A stretch of 6,137 bases of DNA, from the NCBI GenBank assembly GCA_023299965.1, contig JALZVN010000356.1, forward strand, positions 1 to 6,137, in the 5' to 3' direction. The translations under genes and the position numbers were made by a program. The notes under the pieces are model-generated. The model saw nothing but the letters and a program-made list of their open reading frames with translations. It was not told where the DNA came from and did no database searches. The DNA comes from Saprospiraceae bacterium (GTDB taxonomy: Bacteria > Bacteroidota > Bacteroidia > Chitinophagales > Saprospiraceae). Below are positions 1 through 4,999 of the stretch, piece by piece (within the stretch, counting starts at the first letter, position 1; every line of letters begins with the position of its first letter).

Positions 1-3000
1 TACAACATGCTGGACATTCTGCTTTAACTGTTTGTTCTGTATCCGCTACAATATTGTTTCCAGTAAACTGTATTCCTTCCGCCGCTACAACCTGTCCAAA
101 AGCATCTAATATTTTGAAAGCATGTTCTTCAGCATTAGCACCTTCTTCATAGATATAATCTATGCTGCCTCCGTCTATGATATCGATTGGAAATACCAAA
201 CATGCGCCATCTTCAGCAGTTGGTTTAAACTCTTCAAAAGGTCCTTCATTAACCGACACCAAAAAACGGGCACCGTCCCACCCATTGAATCCTGCATCAT
301 ACAACTGAACGAAATAAGTACAACCTCCACATGCATCATTTGGCGGATCACAATCAAAGACATCTACTTTGACAGGTACTAACTCTGATAAACAGAAATC
401 ACAACTTACTTGCGCATAGAATATGGTTTCTCCTATTTCATTATTGTCTACTAAACCTTGTCCAACAGGATCAAAAACATCTCCTTCAAAAACTAGGAAC
501 ATACCTGCAGGATCAGAAAACCATTTTGTCTCACTCATACCAGCGATGTTGCCACATTCTCCCGAAGCCATTAATCCCTGCCCTTCTATGGGACAAGATC
601 CAGCACAAATACTTAAAGCCATAAAATTGGTCACCTCAATTACAGGGCAACAATTTGGTTCATCAAAATTTATTATTCCTGAACAAATACCCGTAGGATC
701 GACCATTGTAATTGGGCATTCCTCCACATCGAACAAGGTCGCTTGTCCTGCTGTGGTCCCGCCATATGACTCCATATCAACCAGCATACCAGCAGCATCT
801 GTGATGGTGATATCATCTCCTCCATTATTCCAAATTCCAACTCCAGCACAGTTCGCAATTTCAGACAAATCACTATTAAAAATGCTAAGGATCTGCCCTG
901 GCGCTAATATTGTACCTGCGGGTACAATGTGTCTCAATGCTGCTCCATCAGAAACCATGTATCCTGAAATATCTAATGCCATATTACCAGGATTAGCAAC
1001 CGTGATAAATTCATCACAGAAATTCACTACTCCATCTTCATCGTTATCATTTTGTTGATTAGCCAATACAGAATTAATCTGCAAGCAAGCACTTGGTCCA
1101 GTGCCCATAGTCATTCCCATTCCGCATCCTTCTACTGCAAATGTAATGGCTACTCCAACTGTACTGCCATTATAGGTCTCCATGTCGACAAGCGTTCCAG
1201 ATGCATCTAATAAAATAACATCATCGCCTCCATTATTCCAGATTCCAGAACCTGCACAATTGGCTAACTGATTCATATTACTATTGAATAAGGTAAGTGT
1301 CTGACCAGGATTCAAAATGAACCCTGCAGGAAAGATATGTCGAACGGCTATTGCATCTGAAACTGTATATTCAGAAAGATCAATCACCGCCGTCCCTCCA
1401 TTGGTAAGGGTAATAAATTCATCACAGAAATCAATCAAGCCATCGCCATCATTGTCGGCATTTTGAGCAGGAAGTACAGAACCTATTTCTACACAACCTT
1501 CAAGATTGGATGCCCCACCTCCCGTCTGGGAAACACCAGCGGTAATATTACCTCTATCTAAATCTGCTATTTCTACAGCAATTGCCATTTGTTCATCACC
1601 AATAAAATTGACGGGATCACAAACAGTCAAGGTTTCTGAACCTGTGGCACCATATGAAAATGGTCCTAAGACCACTCCGTTCACAATCACTTCATACATG
1701 TTACTTGGTCCAGGACCGGCAAAGTCAAAAGTGATGTCTAAACAATAATCTAGTCCTCCTGCATTACACGTTGGGACTACCGTGATGTTTTCAAATCCTG
1801 CTACTGTAATAGTTATTTGAGTAGCTGCACTTTCACAACCGTTGACTTGTTGCGTAACAAATACGGTTTCTGTGCCAGCTGTTCCCATAGGAGTATATAA
1901 TGCTCCTATGGAAATCACATTTGTAAGAGCGGCATCACTATAATAGATGAAGCTAGCTGTTGGCTCTCCCGTCGCTTCAACGGGCGAAACTGGCTCATCT
2001 ATGCAAAATATTAAACTTTGTGCTATTGGAGCTGTAGGATTAGCCAATACTTCAATTGAACTTTGAACAGCTTGACTTTCACATCCATTAACGGTTTGCG
2101 TAATAAAAACAAACTCTGTCCCTATTGTACCCATAGGAGTATAAGAAGGTCCTGATTGAATCAAGTTCATTAAAGCAGCATCACTATAATAAGAAAACAA
2201 GGCTCCTACTTCACCAGTAGGAACTATATCTAAAATAAGATCTCCATTACAGAATGATGCACTTGTTGCTATAGGAACAGCTGGTACTTCATTGACCGTC
2301 ACAGATATCATGGTAGCAGGACTTTCACCTGTAGCGTCACATGCAGTAATCCAAATATCATCAGTTGTTCCTGGTACTGTCATTGGATCATAGGAAGCCG
2401 AAGTTGGTCCAAAAACAGGCGTAGCTCCAGTTGCTGGATCAGCATCGTAATATTTAAATGTAATATTCCCTCCTGTACTTTCACATTCGATATTAATATT
2501 ATCTAAAGAGGTCAACTCCGTTCCTGCGTTATTCATTACACATATTTGTACAGATAAAAAAGTACCCGTGATACTAGATTGAGTCACCGTTGCTGATGTG
2601 AAATCATCTATTAAAGTGTGTGTCGCATCTCCAAGCCCCAACCAATTACCTATTGTCGTAGAAACACCATCTACAATAAAGTTTACATCTACATAATCAG
2701 AGCTTTCCATAGATCCTACCTCAGATATATCTACTGAAAAATTAGAAGTCGAACATGCTCCTATATTAATCATTGATGAAACAAAACAAACTTCCGCATC
2801 TGTATCTTGAAAATTTAAAGTCCCCCCAGATGTAATGGCAAAATCAGACGTTGCCGTCAATCCTGAAAGATCACCACCTAAAGTCCATTGTCCATTGGCA
2901 GGAGGCACATCAGTATCACAAATTCCGGTAAGACAATCTCCAGCAAGACCTTCTCCATCGGTATCAAAACTCTCTGAATAAATAGTAGTTGTTGTCACAC

Positions 3001-3184
3001 CACCTCCCATATCACCGATTGGAATAACCGTTGTTGAGCCTCCTTCACACACTTCAATATCAACCGCTGTTGGTGGATCCGGCATCAAAGATTCATTTTC
3101 AGAATTAGGTAGTGAACCTGTAGCAGCGAAATAGCAAAAAAAGGATAGAATAAGAATCAAGGGTAGTCTATTTGCGTTGTTCAT
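1..3184 (-). CDS. Giant secreted Ig-like / lamin-tail domain protein (5' part, C-terminus off the left edge)
   Basis: The frame is open from ATG (3182-3184) to the window edge, giving 1061 codons. An in-frame stop at 3206-3208 with no ATG in between fixes the start. Residues 1-23 form a hydrophobic signal peptide (LPLILILSFFCYFAA) without a convincing lipobox, so export by signal peptidase I is likely. Domains seen by eye: residues about 65-225, a jelly-roll-like beta domain opening with SESFDTDGEG; about 228-297, an incomplete Ig-like unit; about 298-460, two Ig-like repeats of the CHU_C-associated type (YYSDAAL, YTPMGT, VNGCES); 566-687 and 702-823, two lamin-tail domains (DEFIT, PAG.IL.PGQ, WNNGGDD, LVDME.Y); about 840-945, a Cys-rich Ig-like region; about 950-1040, a beta domain with VQLYDAGFNGWDGA. 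No catalytic motif is visible. Proteins of this build are usually surface or extracellular adhesive or structural proteins exported by T9SS. That role is inferred here, because the sorting domain would lie off-window. Confidence 0.93.
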   Translation of the reverse strand, partial: MNNANRLPLILILSFFCYFAATGSLPNSENESLMPDPPTAVDIEVCEGGSTTVIPIGDMGGGVTTTTIYSESFDTDGEGLAGDCLTGICDTDVPPANGQWTLGGDLSGLTATSDFAITSGGTLNFQDTDAEVCFVSSMINIGACSTSNFSVDISEVGSMESSDYVDVNFIVDGVSTTIGNWLGLGDATHTLIDDFTSATVTQSSITGTFLSVQICVMNNAGTELTSLDNINIECESTGGNITFKYYDADPATGATPVFGPTSASYDPMTVPGTTDDIWITACDATGESPATMISVTVNEVPAVPIATSASFCNGDLILDIVPTGEVGALFSYYSDAALMNLIQSGPSYTPMGTIGTEFVFITQTVNGCESQAVQSSIEVLANPTAPIAQSLIFCIDEPVSPVEATGEPTASFIYYSDAALTNVISIGALYTPMGTAGTETVFVTQQVNGCESAATQITITVAGFENITVVPTCNAGGLDYCLDITFDFAGPGPSNMYEVIVNGVVLGPFSYGATGSETLTVCDPVNFIGDEQMAIAVEIADLDRGNITAGVSQTGGGASNLEGCVEIGSVLPAQNADNDGDGLIDFCDEFITLTNGGTAVIDLSEYTVSDAIAVRHIFPAGFILNPGQTLTLFNSNMNQLANCAGSGIWNNGGDDVILLDASGTLVDMETYNGSTVGVAITFAVEGCGMGMTMGTGPSACLQINSVLANQQNDNDEDGVVNFCDEFITVANPGNMALDISGYMVSDGAALRHIVPAGTILAPGQILSIFNSDLSEIANCAGVGIWNNGGDDITITDAAGMLVDMESYGGTTAGQATLFDVEECPITMVDPTGICSGIINFDEPNCCPVIEVTNFMALSICAGSCPIEGQGLMASGECGNIAGMSETKWFSDPAGMFLVFEGDVFDPVGQGLVDNNEIGETIFYAQVSCDFCLSELVPVKVDVFDCDPPNDACGGCTYFVQLYDAGFNGWDGARFLVSVNEGPFEEFKPTAEDGACLVFPIDIIDGGSIDYIYEEGANAEEHAFKILDAFGQVVAAEGIQFTGNNIVADTEQTVKAECPACC
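711..1081 (-). repeat. Lamin-tail domain copy 2 (tandem coding repeat)
   Basis: Residues 702-823 of the giant protein. The copy has the Asp-rich loop DNDEDGVVNFCDEFITV, then PAGTILAPGQ, IWNNGGDD and LVDMESY, in register with copy 1 at a 408-bp period. The residues shared between the copies cluster on the structural signature of the fold (Cys, DEF, PAG, NNGGDD, VDME). This points to an in-frame duplication that has since diverged under selection for fold rather than a recent copy. Confidence 0.85.
1119..1489 (-). repeat. Lamin-tail domain copy 1 (tandem coding repeat)
   Basis: Residues 566-687 of the giant protein. The copy opens with an Asp-rich loop (DNDGDGLIDFCDEFITL) and carries the lamin-tail hallmarks PAGFILNPGQ, IWNNGGDD and LVDMETY. 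It aligns without gaps to the second copy over about 122 residues, with about 59% identity by hand count. The repeat period is exactly 408 bp (136 codons): for example ATTCATCACAGAA recurs at 1417 and 1009, and CATTATTCCA at 1231 and 823. Lamin-tail domains in secreted bacterial proteins are Ig-fold modules thought to mediate binding. The ligand is unknown. Confidence 0.85.
1801..2293 (-). repeat. Two tandem Ig-like (CHU_C-associated type) repeats
   Basis: Two consecutive units of 82 codons encode matching segments. Unit A (about residues 298-376) has YYSDAALMNLI, YTPMGTIGTE and QTVNGCESQA. Unit B (about 380-460) has YYSDAALTNVI, YTPMGTAGTE and QQVNGCESAA. The nucleotide period is 246 bp, as shown by TTTCACANCC at 1831 and 2077. 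A paired Cys pattern (FC near the start, NGCES near the end) fits a disulfide-stabilised extracellular Ig-like fold. Such units usually act as spacers or binding modules in long Bacteroidota surface proteins. Confidence 0.8.
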
Positions 3185-3345
3185 AAGATATGTTTGGTCA
3201 ACTCGCTATAAAAGATAATTGTCCGTGCGCTTTATCGTACACGATTATACAAAATGGTCTATAGAAAAAATGATGATCAGGAGATTCGAAAGAACAAAAG
3301 AACATATATCTAATCCCCTTTGAATCAATCAGTTTGTAGGTCTTA

Positions 3346-3353
3346 CAAAAATA
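3346..3353 (-). promoter_or_regulatory. Possible Bacteroidota -7 box for the giant secreted protein
   Basis: On the minus strand this reads TATTTTTG, an exact match to the Bacteroidota -7 consensus TAnnTTTG. It would give a leader of roughly 155 nt before the ATG at 3184. No TTTG or TTG -33 partner is visible at the expected 19-21 bp spacing, and the region is AT-rich, so a chance match is quite possible. Confidence 0.25.
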
Positions 3354-3406
3354 ACTTGTTTACAATTAAAACATAGTTAAATCAACTACCCATAAAGCGG
3401 TAATTA

Positions 3407-3505
3407 TTATATACTAGAAATATATAATATGTGATAAGTTGAGCCTCCTCCTTTGCCGATAGCGATAGAAATACATCCATTTTTCGCAAAAATGCAGGCA
3501 GGCAT
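3407..3505 (-). other. Short ORF (32 codons), possible gene remnant
   Basis: An ATG at 3503-3505 opens a 32-residue frame ending at TAA (3407-3409). The peptide begins MPACIFAKNGCISIAIGKGG and continues with GSTYH. The frame stays open 11 codons upstream of the ATG to a TAG at 3539-3541. The composition (two Cys, Gly-rich GKGGGS) looks more protein-like than the surrounding AT-rich DNA. There is no ribosome-binding site, no full domain and no obvious promoter. It could be a degraded gene fragment, a small peptide or chance. I do not recognise a family. Confidence 0.18.
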
Positions 3506-3559
3506 ATTGATCTGAGTCGTTTCGTTAATATTGAAAATCTACTAGTATCCCATTAAAAT

Positions 3560-3595
3560 AAAAAAGAGGCTATCTCCAATGAAGATAGCCTCTCT
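3560..3595 (-). terminator. Intrinsic terminator (minus-strand direction)
   Basis: A perfect 11-bp stem, AGAGGCTATCT (3565-3575) with AGATAGCCTCT (3583-3593), closes a 7-nt loop. On the minus strand the stem runs directly into a T-tract (positions 3565 down to 3560). In the plus direction the hairpin is followed by CTCAAAAAAG, so it is not a good plus-strand terminator. The nearest upstream minus-strand gene is the lipoprotein, whose stop lies about 395 bp away. The hairpin therefore probably ends that transcript and insulates the giant protein gene. Confidence 0.75.
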
Positions 3596-3675
3596 CAAAA
3601 AAGTATTTAGAATATTAATTTAATTGACTATCCGCATATTGTACCTCAATCTAAAATATTAATAAAATCAATCTT

Positions 3676-3797
3676 AGTGCTGAAAGCACGTCACAACAAA
3701 GCAATGGGTGAAACCCATTGTAAATCTGTGCTTTGCGAAAAGTGCTGAAAGTACGCCACAGAATCACCGTGTTGTCATGTGACGTACTTTCAGCACT
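3676..3797. repeat. 122-bp palindromic MITE/REP-like element
   Basis: The ends form a 20-bp terminal inverted repeat with one mismatch: AGTGCTGAAAGCACGTCACA (3676-3695) and TGTGACGTACTTTCAGCACT (3778-3797). A third copy, in direct orientation, sits inside at 3741-3759, so the 3' end can pair with either upstream copy. Between them is a perfect hairpin CAATGGGT-GAA-ACCCATTG (3702-3720), framed by an outer CAAAG/CTTTG pair (3697-3701 and 3731-3735). The repeat unit itself folds as GTGCT-GAA-AGCAC, the same GAA loop as the central hairpin. No transposase is encoded, and no clear target-site duplication is seen. It resembles REP/BIME or MITE elements mobilised in trans. This classification is inferred from structure only. 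Confidence 0.7.
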
Positions 3798-3855
3798 TCA
3801 CTCTTTGAAGAAAAGCGCTAACCCTCATCGCCAAGTTTGGCTCAGTTCATTCCTT

Positions 3856-3878
3856 ATTTTGGTCTACTAGACTAAAAT
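3856..3878. repeat. 23-bp near-palindrome
   Basis: ATTTT-g-GTCTA-c-TAGAC-t-AAAAT is symmetric about C3867, with a single mismatched pair (G3861/T3873). It lies 110 bp past the lipoprotein stop codon. The one-base centre is more like a dimeric protein-binding site than a hairpin, but there is no promoter nearby for it to control. It could also act as a weak RNA fold stabilising the 3' end. Its function is unknown. Confidence 0.35.
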
Positions 3879-3987
3879 TGCTTCGCACCAGTCAATCACC
3901 CTATCCTTTGCTGTGCATTCCTTTCAGGAGCATGAAAAACTACGCAAAAACTAAGAATTCATATCCAATTCTGAAAATTTCGACAAT

Positions 3988-4512
3988 TTATTTCTCAAAA
4001 AAGAAGTTACCATCAATTACTTGATTCACCGTAAAGCCTTGCTGAATAGTCGACAACTCAGTCCTGTAATTCGTATTCCATGAATTATCCGAAAAGTTCT
4101 CCAACTCTATAACTGAAGTTTGTTGATTTGTATCATTTGTAGTAGTCATAGTCGTTCCATCTAGTTCCCAAGTACCGGACCCTAAAAATCCTTCAAAAGG
4201 AAATGCTTGCTCAATGGTATATCCTAAAACGTCAGCTTCTAAATCGATAATATAAGACCCCAAAGACACAAAAGTATTGTCTGCATTAAAGGTAATGGTC
4301 GTATTGACATCTCTTGCTACGCCTTCAAATACCGACGATACTGGTGGACCATAAGGATTAATTGTTGTAGAACTACCCATGTAATCCAAAGCAACCAATT
4401 GCCATTCCCCAATGATTGTATCAGAGCTCATGATGTCATCAGAATCTTCTTCACCGCAAGAAAAAAGAACTGCCAGAAGGGCTAACAATAAAAATGAATT
4501 TAAATATTTCAT
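3988..4512 (-). CDS. Lipocalin-like lipoprotein
   Basis: A complete 174-residue ORF from ATG (4510-4512) to TAA (3988-3990). The N-terminus is a lipoprotein signal peptide: K2, a hydrophobic run at residues 7-17, and the lipobox LFSC with the lipidated Cys at 19. The following GEEDSDD is acidic, as in Bacteroidota lipoproteins exported to the outer leaflet, so outer-membrane surface display is plausible. The mature part looks like a small lipocalin-like beta-barrel: IIGEWQLVALD (33-43), ITFNADNTFVSLG (73-85), GSGTWELDGTTMTTT (111-125) and VIELENFSDNSW (134-145). The length is typical for this loosely conserved family. The ligand is unknown and no enzymatic motif is visible. It is transcribed alone, with a possible promoter at 4712-4719 and a long leader bracketed by an inverted repeat. 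Confidence 0.88.
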   Translation of the reverse strand: MKYLNSFLLLALLAVLFSCGEEDSDDIMSSDTIIGEWQLVALDYMGSSTTINPYGPPVSSVFEGVARDVNTTITFNADNTFVSLGSYIIDLEADVLGYTIEQAFPFEGFLGSGTWELDGTTMTTTNDTNQQTSVIELENFSDNSWNTNYRTELSTIQQGFTVNQVIDGNFFFEK

Positions 4513-4521
4513 GTAGCTAGT

Positions 4522-4702
4522 TTTAGGGTACCTCTTAATAAATTAGTGTATCGATATGCTCAACAGCTTTGGAAAAATGCTTTATGTATAGCTCAATGCT
4601 ATAAGGGGACCTCTAGTATACCATTCAATGTTCAAAATGAAATGCTTCCAAAATTTCTGCAAATTTTATATTATTTCAGAGATATTAAAGAGGTACCCTA
4701 AA
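4522..4702. repeat. Inverted repeat bracketing the lipoprotein leader
   Basis: TTTAGGGTACCTCTT (4522-4536) is perfectly complementary to AAGAGGTACCCTAAA (4688-4702). Four further pairs (AATA 4537-4540 with TATT 4683-4686) form if A4687 is bulged out. The arms enclose about 150 bp of AT-rich DNA. The left arm begins 10 nt before the lipoprotein ATG and includes the only purine-rich AAGAGG upstream of it. The right arm lies a few bases after the expected start of transcription from the box at 4712-4719. The RNA leader could therefore fold end to end. The alternative is a small insertion element with terminal repeats, or paired protein-binding sites around GGTACC. Confidence 0.6.
4604..4614. repeat. 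Degenerate third copy of the AGGGTACCTCT box
   Basis: AGGGGACCTCT differs at one position from AGGGTACCTCT at 4525-4535 and has the same orientation. It is inverted relative to the copy at 4689-4699. It lies roughly midway between the two arms. Three related boxes at about 80-bp spacing may be operator-like sites, or the middle one may compete for pairing in the RNA. Confidence 0.35.
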
Positions 4703-4711
4703 GATAAAATA

Positions 4712-4719
4712 CAAATATA
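4712..4719 (-). promoter_or_regulatory. Candidate promoter -7 box of the lipoprotein gene
   Basis: On the minus strand this reads TATATTTG, an exact TAnnTTTG match. Transcription would start near 4705 and produce a leader of about 190 nt. A TTG appears on the minus strand at 4746-4748, but the 26-bp spacing is longer than the usual 19-21, so the -33 element is weak or absent. Confidence 0.4.
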
Positions 4720-4778
4720 AGACAAGCTTATCATGGCTATACCAGCAATATCCTATCTTAACTAATAATAATAGCGAT

Positions 4779-4808
4779 TTTGCCAATTATGCGCAAAACA
4801 CATTTTTG
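4779..4808 (+). promoter_or_regulatory. Weak candidate promoter of the GH3 gene
   Basis: TTTG (4779-4782) is followed after 18 bp by CATTTTTG (4801-4808). The second box matches the -7 consensus TAnnTTTG except for its first base, and the spacing is one base short of the usual range. It would give a leader of about 185 nt before the ATG at 5000. No better pair was found in the intergenic region. Confidence 0.25.
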
Positions 4809-4999
4809 TGGCAGGGATCGATGTGATATCTAGTGCGATCAAAGCACACTGAGGCAAAGAGTGATGACGACTGGGCGGAATTATACTAAATACGACTATG
4901 CCAAAGGTGATATAAGCGTGCTAGATACAAACGTATGATCCCGCTTGGTCACCCTAAAAATCAACCCCGAAAAAGTACTAAAAATACTATCTTTACGGC

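Larger units (their letters stand above)
3185..3987. other. 803-bp intergenic region between the giant protein and lipoprotein genes
   Basis: No convincing gene is present on either strand. From left to right it holds an AT-rich leader or promoter zone (3185-3400), a short minus-strand ORF of uncertain status (3407-3505), a hairpin terminator (3560-3595), a palindromic repeat element (3676-3797), a small near-palindrome GCCAA-GT-TTGGC (3830-3841) and a 23-bp near-palindrome (3856-3878). Nothing recognisable is seen in 3879-3987. The cluster of palindromes suggests a sink for small repeats in the 3' untranslated region of the lipoprotein transcript. Confidence 0.7.
4513..4999. other. 487-bp divergent intergenic region
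   Basis: This region separates the minus-strand lipoprotein gene from the plus-strand GH3 gene and should carry both promoters. It contains the 15-bp inverted repeat pair, a third related box at 4604-4614, a small hairpin ATAGC-TCAAT-GCTAT (4588-4602), and one candidate promoter for each gene. A 24-codon ORF (4864-4938, plus) has no supporting features. No RNA gene was recognised. Confidence 0.65.

Noticed and set aside
175..873. Minus-strand frames at 175-363 and 673-873
   Set aside because: They are alternative frames within the giant protein gene, with no domain or start signal of their own.
122..1748. Plus-strand open frames of 80-211 codons (122-382, 423-1058, 1506-1748) as genes
   Set aside because: They lie antisense to the continuous 1061-codon secreted protein, which has recognisable domains throughout. 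Their translations are low-complexity Ser/Pro/Ile-rich shadows.
3110..3184. Lipoprotein signal in the giant protein (Cys17 within SFFCYF)
   Set aside because: The residues before the Cys do not fit a lipobox (no small residue at -1). An ordinary cleaved signal peptide fits better.
3676..3797. CRISPR array
   Set aside because: There are only three copies, one of them inverted, with unequal spacing and internal hairpins. There are no regular spacers and no cas genes.
4522..4702. Known riboswitch class in the lipoprotein leader
   Set aside because: I could not match the leader to any recognised aptamer core. Only the end-to-end inverted repeat is clear.
4864..4938. 24-codon plus-strand ORF in the GH3 leader as an upstream regulatory peptide
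   Set aside because: There is no ribosome-binding site, no recognisable run of regulatory codons and no adjacent attenuator hairpin. Its length is expected by chance.
3185..4999. tRNA or rRNA genes in the intergenic regions
   Set aside because: No cloverleaf, T-loop consensus or rRNA signature was seen on either strand.
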